DNA of 60,155 bases from Thermoplasmata archaeon (lineage in GTDB: Archaea; Thermoplasmatota; Thermoplasmata; Methanomassiliicoccales; Methanomethylophilaceae). The stretch spans positions 1 to 60,155 of the forward strand of contig SUSX01000003.1 in NCBI GenBank assembly GCA_015063195.1, written 5' to 3'. Of the stretch, positions 38,492-48,085 are shown in pieces. Each line of letters opens with the position of its first letter. Positions within the stretch are counted from its first letter, which is position 1. The position numbers and the translations under genes were made by a program. The notes under the pieces were generated by a model, which worked only from the letters and a program-made list of their open reading frames with translations, had not been told where the DNA came from and ran no database searches.

Positions 38492-40002
38492 TGTTCGCAG
38501 ATTTAACTACCTCAATCGTAGATGCACTCGGAGAAGTAACATACATTCTCCCTGAGATCATCCTGATGATTGCAGTACTCATCGCACCTCTCCTGTACAT
38601 GTTCAACAAGACAGGAAAGGCAGTAGCTGCAGTATCATTGGTACTCGTAATCGTATCCGCTCTCGTCACCTTCATCTTCCTCGATGCAGGCCTTGAGGGC
38701 GAAGCATTCGGAATCTTCCAGTTCGATGCATTCTCAGGACTCATGATGCTTCTGTTCCTTGCAGTCGCAGCATTGACAATCCTGATCTCCCCCGGACACG
38801 TTGAGACAACCAAACACAAGGGAGAGTACTACATGCTTCTCTGCGGAGCAGTTGCAGGTATGATGTTCGTCGCATCCGCTTCGAACCTCATTGCAATCTT
38901 CGTCGGAGTCGAATTGGTCAGTATCTTCTCCTACGCATTGGTCTCTTTGAAGAAGAACGACCCCCGCGCAGCAGAAGCATCCGTCAAATACCTCATCATC
39001 GGAGGATTCTCCTCTGCTTTGACACTCTACGGAATGTCAATGATCTACGGAACCACAGGTTCATTGGATCTCTACGGAGCAGATGGAATTATCTCAGCTG
39101 TTCAGGTAATGAGCGGTAACTGGGCATTCGTCATCGGATGTGTAGGTCTCATTGCAGGATACGGATTCAAGATTGCAGCTGTACCATTCCACGCATGGGC
39201 ACCTGATGTATACGAGGGAGCATCAACTCCTGTTTCAGGATTCCTTGCAGTTGCATCAAAGAAGATGGGATTCGTTGTTCTCTTCAAGATCTTCGTTGTC
39301 ATGTTCGTGGCAGCAAAGACTGGAGTATTCGCAGAATCCTTCCAGTATGTCTTCGCAATCATCGCAGCAATCACAATGACAGTCGGTAACGTAGTCGCTA
39401 TCTCTCAGAGCAACATCAAGAGAATGCTTGCATACTCAAGTATTGCACAGGCAGGTTACATCTTGATCGCTCTCGCAGTCATGAGCCAGTATGCAGTTAT
39501 GGGCGGTCTCTTCCACATGTTCACACACGTGGTCATGAAAGGTGGAGCATTCATCATCGTAGCAGCACTCATCTCTGCAGGACTCGGAGAGACAATGGAT
39601 GACTACAGGGGACTTGCAAAGAGGGCACCCTTCATTGCAGCAGCAATGATGATCTTCCTCTTCTCACTCGCAGGTATTCCTCCTCTCGCAGGATTTACAT
39701 CAAAGTTCATCCTGTTCTCCGGAGCAATCGTTGACCCCGCAACCGGTGCAGTAACAATGCAGTGGATCTGGCTTGCATTCATTGCAGTGCTCAACTCAGC
39801 AATCTCACTTTACTACTACGCGCGCGTAGTAAAGGCGATGTACATCGAGAAGGGAAAATCTGAAGAGCCTGTAAAGGTCGGCAAGGCATTCCTCGTCGCC
39901 ATTGTACTCTGTCTCGTCGGAGTCATTGTATTGGGAGTCTACCCCACACCTCTCCTCGAGCTCTGTGAGGTTGCAGCCGATGCATTGTTCGCATTAGTCT
40001 GA
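38491..40002 (+). CDS. fpoN: Fpo subunit N (NuoN family)
   Basis: VELVSIFSYALVSLKKNDPRAAEASVKYLIIGGFSSALTLYGMSMIYG, FKIAAVPFHAWAPDVYEGASTPVSGFLAVASKKMG. Confidence 0.96.
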   Translation: MFADLTTSIVDALGEVTYILPEIILMIAVLIAPLLYMFNKTGKAVAAVSLVLVIVSALVTFIFLDAGLEGEAFGIFQFDAFSGLMMLLFLAVAALTILISPGHVETTKHKGEYYMLLCGAVAGMMFVASASNLIAIFVGVELVSIFSYALVSLKKNDPRAAEASVKYLIIGGFSSALTLYGMSMIYGTTGSLDLYGADGIISAVQVMSGNWAFVIGCVGLIAGYGFKIAAVPFHAWAPDVYEGASTPVSGFLAVASKKMGFVVLFKIFVVMFVAAKTGVFAESFQYVFAIIAAITMTVGNVVAISQSNIKRMLAYSSIAQAGYILIALAVMSQYAVMGGLFHMFTHVVMKGGAFIIVAALISAGLGETMDDYRGLAKRAPFIAAAMMIFLFSLAGIPPLAGFTSKFILFSGAIVDPATGAVTMQWIWLAFIAVLNSAISLYYYARVVKAMYIEKGKSEEPVKVGKAFLVAIVLCLVGVIVLGVYPTPLLELCEVAADALFALV

Positions 40003-40123
40003 GTGTAACAACTGAGATTCAAACCCTTTAAACTCCTTTCCTCTTTTTCTATATCTCACAATGAGCCAGATTATCTGATATTTCGAAAAAATCGGCTGGA
40101 TATTCTTTAAATATCTAATAGCT

Positions 40124-41098
40124 ATGAACCATCCAATGGTCGAAAGCTGGACAGCCATTATCTCGAAAGAAATCGAAGATGTGGAAAAAACAATTATCGA
40201 TACACTCCACTCAGACAATGAAGAATTGGATGAGATGTGTAGATACGTCATAGAAGCAGGCGGCAAGAGAGTAAGGCCGATTATCTGCATTCTTTCACAT
40301 CTCGCATGTGGCGGTACTAACATTGACCGTGCAATTTCTGTAGGTTCAGCTTTTGAGATCGTTCATACGGCATCACTTGTCCATGATGATATTAACGATA
40401 ATGGAGAAGTGAGGCGCGGAAGGAAGACGCTCCATATAACTCATACATTATCCAAGGCAATCATTGCCGGGGATTTCATGCTTGTGCGTGGATACAGGGC
40501 ATTGGGAGATGTAGGCGAAGATGTCATGAATATCATCGTAAAGGCAGCTTCTATGATGTCTGAAAGTGAGTTCATGCAGAAGGATTTTGAGCATGATCTC
40601 CTCGTTACCGAAGATGATTATTACAAGATCATTAACGGGAAGACTGCTATGTTGATTTACGCAAGTGCAATGTCCGGTGCGTATTTGGCAACATCCGATG
40701 CAGAACTTCTTGAAATAATAGGTGACTATTCCCATAACGTAGGGTTGGCGTTCCAGGTCGTTGATGATGTACTGGATGTCATTGGTAAGGATGTTACCGG
40801 AAAGCGTGTGGGTACAGACCTTATGGAGGGTAAGCCCACTTTGCCCATCATCTATGCGATGCAGGATCCGACATACGGTTCTGAGATCAAAACTCTCTAC
40901 GAGAAGGATAGCATTTCAGACGAAGATGTCATAAAAGCACTGGAACTTATAAAGAAGACCAATTCAATCGACAGATGTATGGAGAAGGCTACTCAGTTAG
41001 TGGTCGAAGCAAAAAAATCACTTACTAATCTTCCCGATTCAGAGTACAAGGATGCTTTGTGCGGACTTGCAGATTATATAGTTCGCCGTAACAGGTGA
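40124..41098 (+). CDS. isoprenyl diphosphate synthase (geranylgeranyl/farnesyl type)
   Basis: GGKRVRPIICILSH, LVHDDINDNGEVRRGRKTLH, GLAFQVVDDVLDVIGKDVTGKRVGTDLMEGKPTLPIIYA. Confidence 0.93.
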   Translation: MNHPMVESWTAIISKEIEDVEKTIIDTLHSDNEELDEMCRYVIEAGGKRVRPIICILSHLACGGTNIDRAISVGSAFEIVHTASLVHDDINDNGEVRRGRKTLHITHTLSKAIIAGDFMLVRGYRALGDVGEDVMNIIVKAASMMSESEFMQKDFEHDLLVTEDDYYKIINGKTAMLIYASAMSGAYLATSDAELLEIIGDYSHNVGLAFQVVDDVLDVIGKDVTGKRVGTDLMEGKPTLPIIYAMQDPTYGSEIKTLYEKDSISDEDVIKALELIKKTNSIDRCMEKATQLVVEAKKSLTNLPDSEYKDALCGLADYIVRRNR

Positions 41099-41102
41099 TA
41101 TC

Positions 41103-42200
41103 ATGGCAGACAGATTGAAAACCGACGTTCTGGTTGTTGGTTCAGGACCTGCCGGTTCTGTAGCAGCAAGATATGCAGCAATGAAAGGTGCTCAGGTAAC
41201 TTTCATAGAGAGACGTTCTGAAGTAGGTATCCCGGTAAGGTGCGGAGAATTTATTCCGGGAACCGAAGAGATCAAGGAAATGTTCCCCAAGGCAGAGGAT
41301 CTTGAGGGATTGTTCGATTCGATACCTCAGCGTCTGAAACTCAGGCAGTTGGAAGCAATACGTCTTGTCAGCCCTAAGAATAAGATTACAGATCTTCCTT
41401 TCGACGGATACACCACAGACAGAGCATTGTTTGATCAGTATCTTGCTGACGAAGCAATAAAAGCAGGTGCTACACTCATTAAGGAATGCAGTTTCAACAA
41501 GATCAAAGACGGAGTTGCATTAACCTCTCAGGGTGAGATTGAGTATAAAGTAATCATTGGTGCAGATGGTCCAGGTTCACGTGTAGCACGCAGTCTCGGA
41601 TTACCAAGGAACAGGAATCCATATCCTGCAGTTACAGCACAGGCAAAGGGAGATTTTGATCCATGCATTGTTATGTTCTTCGGAGGTCTTGCACCCGGAG
41701 CATACAGTTGGATCATTCCCAAGGAAGGTCAGGCCAATGTAGGTGTAGGATTCTCCCCCAAATTCGCTGACGGTTCATTGAAAGAATATTTCGATAAATT
41801 TGTTGCAAAGAACAACTTCGACATCATAACCCGTATGGAAGGTAAGTATGTACCAAGTGAGGGTCCGATAGCCAATACAGTCACATCCAACGGAATGGTT
41901 GTAGGGGATGCAGCAGGACACGTCATTTCCGTCAACGGAGGCGGAGTCCCTCTCGCACTGATCGCGGGACGTATATGCGGTCAGGTCGCAGGAGACAACA
42001 TCATGAACGGCCGTTCTCTTCAGGATTATCAGACTGTTTGGCGTGATGTGATGCTCAAGCCTTTGAAGACTGCAGCATTCAACAAAAAGTTGGCAGATAC
42101 CTTCGCATTCCACACGGAATTCACTACAAATCTGTGTATGTCCATTCTCGGTAAACGTCGCATGGACAATTTGATCAAATGCAAACGTATTTTCCCATAA
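41103..42200 (+). CDS. digeranylgeranylglycerophospholipid reductase-like
   Basis: DVLVVGSGPAGSVAARYAAMKGAQVTFIERRSEVGIPVRCGEFIP, GMVVGDAAGHVISVNGGGVPLALIAGRICGQVA. Confidence 0.9.
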   Translation: MADRLKTDVLVVGSGPAGSVAARYAAMKGAQVTFIERRSEVGIPVRCGEFIPGTEEIKEMFPKAEDLEGLFDSIPQRLKLRQLEAIRLVSPKNKITDLPFDGYTTDRALFDQYLADEAIKAGATLIKECSFNKIKDGVALTSQGEIEYKVIIGADGPGSRVARSLGLPRNRNPYPAVTAQAKGDFDPCIVMFFGGLAPGAYSWIIPKEGQANVGVGFSPKFADGSLKEYFDKFVAKNNFDIITRMEGKYVPSEGPIANTVTSNGMVVGDAAGHVISVNGGGVPLALIAGRICGQVAGDNIMNGRSLQDYQTVWRDVMLKPLKTAAFNKKLADTFAFHTEFTTNLCMSILGKRRMDNLIKCKRIFP

Positions 42201-42659
42201 TCATTTCTTTCTGTGCGCTCTCATCGCAGAGCCACAGATTGGACATTCTTCAGACTTCTCTTTGAACCATTTACCGCAACCGATACAGCGATAGTTCCAT
42301 TTTTCCACTTTCTTAATTCCTTTGGTACCTACGGCACGATTAGGTATATTCATCACTGTACAGAGATTGAGTATTGAAAAATCGTCAGAAAGAACGGTAC
42401 CGCCGATATCCACCGCAAGGGCAATAACTGTCATATCCACAGGCGAAAGTCTTCCCAGATCCCCTGTCTTTTTGGCTTCCGACTCCACAAGAGTAAGAGC
42501 ACTGTTGCTGCAGTCGGACACTCTCAGTAAATCCCCCCACAGATCGAGACGGCTGTCCTTGTATTTCCTGAGTTCATTTATGACGCCGGGAGGACATACT
42601 GAATCTTCAGGCAGATTCTCCATAGCGAACAAAGCCGAACTGTCCAGGACGAATGTCAT
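42201..42659 (-). CDS. nob1: rRNA maturation endonuclease Nob1-like (PIN domain plus zinc ribbon)
   Basis: FVLDSSALFAMENLPEDSVCPPGVINELRKY, DMTVIALAVDIGGTVLSDDFSILNLC, YRCIGCGKWFKEKSEECPICGSAM. Confidence 0.88.
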   Translation of the reverse strand: MTFVLDSSALFAMENLPEDSVCPPGVINELRKYKDSRLDLWGDLLRVSDCSNSALTLVESEAKKTGDLGRLSPVDMTVIALAVDIGGTVLSDDFSILNLCTVMNIPNRAVGTKGIKKVEKWNYRCIGCGKWFKEKSEECPICGSAMRAHRKK

Positions 42660-42773
42660 GATTCTGTATCGGTATGTTCGTTTTATACTCTGCCCTCAAA
42701 CGGTTCTAAAACAGTTAGAGAATATGTAGTCCAGGCACAATGATTATATCATCCGAGACGGTTAGTGTGGCTT

Positions 42774-43061
42774 ATGGTAGATATCATCGTAGATGACGGT
42801 GTCAGGGACCTTATTCTTCAGGAGAAGAGGGACTATCGTGTCTGTACTGCATGCAGAGGTCCGGCATTGGTCCCTACATCTGTTAAACCTGTAAAGCCCA
42901 ACGACGTAAAGATTCCTGTCGGAGACTATACACTCTACATCTCAGCTGTTCAGGCAGATTACATCAGCAGAGTATCTCTTGATATGCTCTATGATGAAGG
43001 GGATATCTATTCCTGTCCCGCACTCTCATCATTGAAGAGTATGGGATGGCTTGACAAGTGA
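42774..43061 (+). CDS. small conserved-looking hypothetical protein (95 aa)
   Basis: MVDIIVDDGVRDLILQEKRDYRVCTACRGPALVPTSVKPVKPNDVKIPVGDYTLYISAVQADYISRVSLDMLYDEG; single CX2C, no family assigned. Confidence 0.65.
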   Translation: MVDIIVDDGVRDLILQEKRDYRVCTACRGPALVPTSVKPVKPNDVKIPVGDYTLYISAVQADYISRVSLDMLYDEGDIYSCPALSSLKSMGWLDK

Positions 43062-43062
43062 T

Positions 43063-43689
43063 TCAGCGTACGCGTTTGGCGTTCAATGCTGATTCAGAAA
43101 CTATTTCATCGAATTCCATTTTGTTCTGGAATGTTCTTATTTTCTCAGATGTGGCTTCGGTAATCGGTTTTGCGGGGACGACGGCGCACCCTTTTGTCTG
43201 AATTATGGAAATGTCGTATGTACCGATCTTTTTAGCAATTTCAATGATTTCCAATTTATCCATTCCGATCAAAGGACGTAGGATAGGAAAATCCAAACCG
43301 TTCTGTTCGGCTTTGATATTGCGAAGGGTCTGTGAAGCAACCTGACCCAGAGAATCACCCATTATTATTCCGTTGCAACCCTGTTCAATGGAGAATCTTT
43401 TCGCAACATTGTGCATAACTCTCTTGCACATCACACACTGATATGCATTGTCACACTTTTTCTTAATCTCCGTCTGTGCATTTTCATGATTGGCAACATA
43501 GACGGGGATAGTTTTGCCTGTGACTTTTTCAATATTTTCGGCGATTTTTATGACCTTTTCAAGTTCTTTTTCATCACCGTAAATGCCGTTATCCATGTGG
43601 AGGAAAACCACTTCGGCACCCACCTTAGCCATCATATATGCGGCTACAGGGGAATCGATCCCTCCGGAGATGAGCGCCGTTAGTTTCAT
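43063..43689 (-). CDS. stand-alone PP-loop ATPase, ThiI-like sulfurtransferase domain
   Basis: LTALISGGIDSPVAAYMMAKVGAEVVFLHMDNG PP-loop, QCVMCKRVMH, IIMGDSLGQVASQTLRNI; no THUMP domain. Confidence 0.85.
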   Translation of the reverse strand: MKLTALISGGIDSPVAAYMMAKVGAEVVFLHMDNGIYGDEKELEKVIKIAENIEKVTGKTIPVYVANHENAQTEIKKKCDNAYQCVMCKRVMHNVAKRFSIEQGCNGIIMGDSLGQVASQTLRNIKAEQNGLDFPILRPLIGMDKLEIIEIAKKIGTYDISIIQTKGCAVVPAKPITEATSEKIRTFQNKMEFDEIVSESALNAKRVR

Positions 43690-43697
43690 TTTACCTC

Positions 43698-44258
43698 TCA
43701 GAAAATTACGTCTCCGTAATCGTCGGCGAGTTTTCTCGGGAAGGATTTCTCACACTGGCTGCAGTAAAGGCCTTTGCCCTTCTTTGTCATCTCTGTTTTG
43801 CAGATTCCGCAGAGAGACCTTATGACTCCGCAGTGTTCGTCCTTAGTTGAGAGCTGAAGTGAAGGGGATGTACCTGTAACAACTGCTCTGATGTAATCTC
43901 CTTTTCTGAGCTCCTTGGAGACATCATCTGTGTAGTCTGCAGAAATCTTGGAGACGTGGATGGTTGCGTATGTTTCGCCTCCGATTGCCCTTTCGGTTCC
44001 TTCTTTTGCCACTACATTGGCTGTGGCCATTGTCTTTCTGATATCCTGTACGATGGCATATACAACATCGCCGTTCTTCAGGATGTTAGGGGGATTAGGG
44101 GAGACAACTCTTGCGATACACTCCTCGTCGTTGAGTTCGAGTACACCAATCTGTGATGCGTAGATGACTCCGTCCTTTGCAAATGTCCCGTCAGATGCAA
44201 GGTATTCTTCCTCTATTGCTACCTCATCTCCGGGGAAAACTTCTCTAAATTCACTCAT
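43698..44258 (-). CDS. csl4: exosome RNA-binding subunit Csl4
   Basis: PGDEVAIEEEYLASDGTFAKDGVIYASQIGVLEL, S1-like region, C-terminal CGICKTEMTKKGKGLYCSQC. Confidence 0.9.
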   Translation of the reverse strand: MSEFREVFPGDEVAIEEEYLASDGTFAKDGVIYASQIGVLELNDEECIARVVSPNPPNILKNGDVVYAIVQDIRKTMATANVVAKEGTERAIGGETYATIHVSKISADYTDDVSKELRKGDYIRAVVTGTSPSLQLSTKDEHCGVIRSLCGICKTEMTKKGKGLYCSQCEKSFPRKLADDYGDVIF

Positions 44259-44262
44259 ATGT

Positions 44263-44856
44263 TCACCTTATGTTGACCGCGACAATGTCAACGCTCTGTT
44301 TCGTTTTACTATGGAACGAGAATGTATGTGGGATATCATACTTATAGATTTTATGACTGACAACCTGGCGGCCACGGGATTCCGCTGTTTCCTGGATGAA
44401 AGGCAGTGTACACAGCATGTGTATCGAATAAACCGAATCCGAGATTTCCATTGCCTTTTCGAGGAACGGCCTGTCTGCATGTTTTTTCTGTGATCCGAAA
44501 GGAGGGTTCATCAGAACTGTGTCACATTTCTCAGTAACGTTCCGAATATCGGTTTCAACGTATCTGATCTCACAATCAAGCTTCTTGGAATTCCTTTCTG
44601 CGACATCCAGTGCAGATCTGGAAATGTCAAAACCCACTACTTCGGAGGCCCCTGCTAGATATGCACCTACGGAGAACATACCTGTTCCGCAACCGAGATC
44701 ACAGACCTTCATATCCATTACATCGCCGTTGACGAACGCCCAATATATGATATCGGCCGTAATCGTTGCCGGAGTGGGGTACTGTTCCAATTTAGGGTCT
44801 GGATTATCGAATAGTTCCAGCGATTGGAGCCTGATCTCCAAATCCTTCTTTTTCAC
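44263..44856 (-). CDS. SAM-dependent nucleic-acid methyltransferase (METTL5-like, NPPF motif)
   Basis: LEQYPTPATITADIIYWAFVNGDVMDMKVCDLGCGTGMFSVGAYLAGASEVVGFDIS, VLMNPPFGSQKKHADRPFLEKA. Confidence 0.87.
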   Translation of the reverse strand: MKKKDLEIRLQSLELFDNPDPKLEQYPTPATITADIIYWAFVNGDVMDMKVCDLGCGTGMFSVGAYLAGASEVVGFDISRSALDVAERNSKKLDCEIRYVETDIRNVTEKCDTVLMNPPFGSQKKHADRPFLEKAMEISDSVYSIHMLCTLPFIQETAESRGRQVVSHKIYKYDIPHTFSFHSKTKQSVDIVAVNIR

Positions 44857-44894
44857 ATATACTGGATATATGTGTCGGATATTTTACCGTATCC

Positions 44895-45986
44895 TTATTC
44901 GAAGAAGAAGTGGGACGGTGATTCGGGCTTGGGCATGAAACACTTCTCATTCTCTTTGTCAAGAGTCATGGGATATTTGGAGAGGGCATTGTCAATTATG
45001 CCCCTCATTGTTTCTTCTAATCTCTTAGGGGGTGAGATGACTCTGGCGTTGAGTACGAGTTTTCCTTCTGTCTTGATGTACCTGGATCCAAAGATTCCGT
45101 CTACCTGCATGTTCTCCTGTACCAGGGACATCTTACATGCAGCTTCAGGGGAACGGATCATAACCTTTACGTGAACGATGGATTTCGGACCGTATTCTCT
45201 TGCAACATCCTTCATGAGGTCTGTGGCAAGGGAGTACATATCCACATCATCGGTGGGTTTCAGAGTGTATGTTCCTGAATACCATCCAAGTTTTGCTTTT
45301 TCGAAGGCAAATCCTCTGTTGTCCTCTGCGATAGGGGCTTTGGTACTGATTTCATCCGAGATGATGAGGTCCATTATCGATTCGATGTTCCTGAGATCTG
45401 CGGAAGATGTCTCGTAGATGCGTGCTTCCGGAAGGATCTTCAGGATTTCTTCCCTGACGGATGCGATTGTATCTTTGCTTGCAAGGTCTGTTTTGGTCAG
45501 AATGATGACTTCTGCATCTCTGATCTGGTGTGCCGGGATGAGATCTACAGTGTCCACGTCTCTGTTTTCCTTTGTGGAAAGAATGTCCAAGGCTCTGACG
45601 CAGTCTACCACTACACAGAAGGGTGCCACACTGAACTCATCCGGATACAGTGACCTCATGGGTGAGACTACGGTACTCATGATGTTTGTGGATGAACCGA
45701 TGGGTTCTGCTATGATGACATCCGGTTTTCCAGTAGACACAAGGGTTCTGGCACTGGAAACAAAAGTATCAAAATTGGTACAGAAACATCCTCCCATGAT
45801 TTCGCGTGTATCGAAACCTGAGTCTTTGGAATATTCTGTATCAACAAGGACATCTCCCTGATCGTTGGTGATTATTGCCACGGATTTGTCATGTTTCGCT
45901 TTCAGAGATTTAGCGAGATTGACTGCAAGAGTTGTTTTTCCTGCTCCGAGGTACCCTCCAAGCACAAGTAATCTGGTAGATGTCAT
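44895..45986 (-). CDS. COG0523/CobW-family G3E GTPase
   Basis: LVLGGYLGAGKTTLAVNLA Walker A, EIMGGCFCTNFDTFVSSAR, VIIAEPIGSS, VIILTKTDLAS. Confidence 0.88.
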   Translation of the reverse strand: MTSTRLLVLGGYLGAGKTTLAVNLAKSLKAKHDKSVAIITNDQGDVLVDTEYSKDSGFDTREIMGGCFCTNFDTFVSSARTLVSTGKPDVIIAEPIGSSTNIMSTVVSPMRSLYPDEFSVAPFCVVVDCVRALDILSTKENRDVDTVDLIPAHQIRDAEVIILTKTDLASKDTIASVREEILKILPEARIYETSSADLRNIESIMDLIISDEISTKAPIAEDNRGFAFEKAKLGWYSGTYTLKPTDDVDMYSLATDLMKDVAREYGPKSIVHVKVMIRSPEAACKMSLVQENMQVDGIFGSRYIKTEGKLVLNARVISPPKRLEETMRGIIDNALSKYPMTLDKENEKCFMPKPESPSHFFFE

Positions 45987-46028
45987 AATTGCGAATCAAT
46001 CGCGGGGAATATATGCTTTCTGGGTGAA

Positions 46029-46649
46029 TCACTCGATTGTGATGAGATTCCTTTTCTGCATATAGCTGCATCTCTCACACGGAATCGTAAGAATGCAGTT
46101 GTTGCCCATGGCAAGTCCTTTGAGTGCTTCGATAAATCCTCTGTCCAAAGGTCTGAGTCCGCTTCTTTTGTTGATACTGAGGATTTCTCTTTCGGATGTT
46201 GTAAGATCCTTGGGGATAATTTCTTTCTCGATAAGTGATTTGACACAGTGTTCAGCTTCTTCAACAGAACAGAAGTCGCATCTGGCTCCAACTTCATCCA
46301 ACGGACCGTAGAGTTTTGCAATCGGATCGACGATATACACTCTCCTGTCCTTACCTACGCAGATGTGAATTGCATTGGGGTTTGCAGGCGCTATGTATTC
46401 AACCCTCGTACCTCTGACCTTCTCCTCTCTGACAACCTTCCAGAAGTCCTGAATATGATTGTTGAGCTGATACACCAGCTGTTGGTATTTTATTCCCAGG
46501 GCATCGGCAAGTTCCTGTTTTGTCATAGCATTGCCGTTGTATGCATCATTGTAGAGCTTGGAGAGAATCTCCTGCCTAAGCTCATGTGTTGCTATGGCCG
46601 TGTATGTATCGGGGTCCATGTAGACAAGTTCCATCTTGCAGCTGCCCAT
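46029..46649 (-). CDS. HTH transcriptional regulator with Cys motifs
   Basis: MTKQELADALGIKYQQLVYQLNNHIQDFWKVVREEKVRGTRVEYI, then RCDFCSVEEAEHC and IPCERCSYM. Confidence 0.75.
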   Translation of the reverse strand: MGSCKMELVYMDPDTYTAIATHELRQEILSKLYNDAYNGNAMTKQELADALGIKYQQLVYQLNNHIQDFWKVVREEKVRGTRVEYIAPANPNAIHICVGKDRRVYIVDPIAKLYGPLDEVGARCDFCSVEEAEHCVKSLIEKEIIPKDLTTSEREILSINKRSGLRPLDRGFIEALKGLAMGNNCILTIPCERCSYMQKRNLITIE

Positions 46650-46783
46650 AATCGTGAATTGATTTGTTCCTATTTATACTAACTCAAATATTTGAGTGGT
46701 CTGGGTTCGGTTTTTTCTGTGAAATGGAAGGGTAATGATGGGAACATAGCGTATTTAATCGAGAATGGATATTGCAGTTCAAC

Positions 46784-48085
46784 ATGACAGATGTAAAATC
46801 CTCCATTAAAACCGCAAAATCAAAATCCAGAACTCTGACATCATTGGACACGGATGCCAAGAACAGAGCTTTAGAATCAATGGCACAGGCATTGGAAGCA
46901 AACAAGGAAAAAATCCTCAGAGCCAATGCGGAGGACCTCAGAATAGCGGAGGAGGAAGGACTCAGCAATGTCATGCTCAAGAGACTCAAAGTCACAGAGG
47001 ATAAAATCGATGTCATGGTCGCAGGAATCAGGGATGTGATTTCACTGAAAGACCCTGTCGGAGAGACAATGTCTGCAATGGATCTTGACGATGGCCTCAC
47101 TTTGTATCAGATAAGTTGTCCCATAGGAATGATCGGTGTGATTTTCGAATCAAGACCCGATGTAGTTCCTCAGATTATGTCACTCTGTCTTAAATCCGGA
47201 AACGGAGTAGTCTTCAAAGGAGGAAAAGAGGCTACAAATTCTAACAGGGCACTGTTCGACATACTCACCGAAGCAGTTGACGGACTGGTTCCCAAAGAAG
47301 TCTTTGTCATGATTGAGACCAGGGAGGATGTGAATGCACTGCTAGATCTGGATGAGTACATAGATCTTCTCATTCCAAGGGGATCGAACGAATTCGTAAA
47401 ATTCATCCAATCCAATACAAGGATTCCTGTACTGGGTCATGCAGCAGGGATATGTCATGTTTACGTAGATTCCGAAGCAGATATGGACAAAGCGTTCAAA
47501 ACCGCTCTTGATTCCAAGGTGCAGTATCCTGCTGTATGTAATGCGGCTGAAACACTCCTGGTACACAAAGATGTGGCTGAAAGATTCCTTCCTATCATCG
47601 CCAAGGGATACATCGATAACGATGTGGAGATTAGGTGCGACCCAGAATCCATGAGGATAATCGGAGGAAAAGAGGCATCTGACGAGGACTGGGACACAGA
47701 ATATAATGATTACATAATATCCGTTAAAGTGGTCGATTCACTGGCGGATGCAGTGGATTTCATCAATTCACACGGTTCCCATCATACGGATATGATTGTC
47801 ACCGAGAACAGGAAGGCAGCAATGGTTTTCGCCAATGCAGTGGATTCAGCCGATGTTTTTATCAACGCATCGACACGTTTTGCTGACGGATTCAGATTCG
47901 GAAAAGGTGCTGAGGTAGGAATCAGTACCAACAAGATACATTCCAGAGGGCCGGTCGGGATGGAAGGTCTGATGATTTACAAATACGTTCTAATCGGGGA
48001 CGGACATGTAGTAAAGGATTATGTGGGCAAGGATGCCAAACAATTCAAGCACACAAATGTCGACAGTAAATTGGAGATGTTCTGA
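46784..48085 (+). CDS. proA: glutamate-5-semialdehyde dehydrogenase (gamma-glutamyl phosphate reductase)
   Basis: CPIGMIGVIFESRPDVVPQIMSLCLKSGNGVVFKGGKEA, LIPRGSNEFVKFIQ, NASTRFADGFRFGKGAEVGISTNKIHSRGPVGMEGL. Confidence 0.96.
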   Translation: MTDVKSSIKTAKSKSRTLTSLDTDAKNRALESMAQALEANKEKILRANAEDLRIAEEEGLSNVMLKRLKVTEDKIDVMVAGIRDVISLKDPVGETMSAMDLDDGLTLYQISCPIGMIGVIFESRPDVVPQIMSLCLKSGNGVVFKGGKEATNSNRALFDILTEAVDGLVPKEVFVMIETREDVNALLDLDEYIDLLIPRGSNEFVKFIQSNTRIPVLGHAAGICHVYVDSEADMDKAFKTALDSKVQYPAVCNAAETLLVHKDVAERFLPIIAKGYIDNDVEIRCDPESMRIIGGKEASDEDWDTEYNDYIISVKVVDSLADAVDFINSHGSHHTDMIVTENRKAAMVFANAVDSADVFINASTRFADGFRFGKGAEVGISTNKIHSRGPVGMEGLMIYKYVLIGDGHVVKDYVGKDAKQFKHTNVDSKLEMF

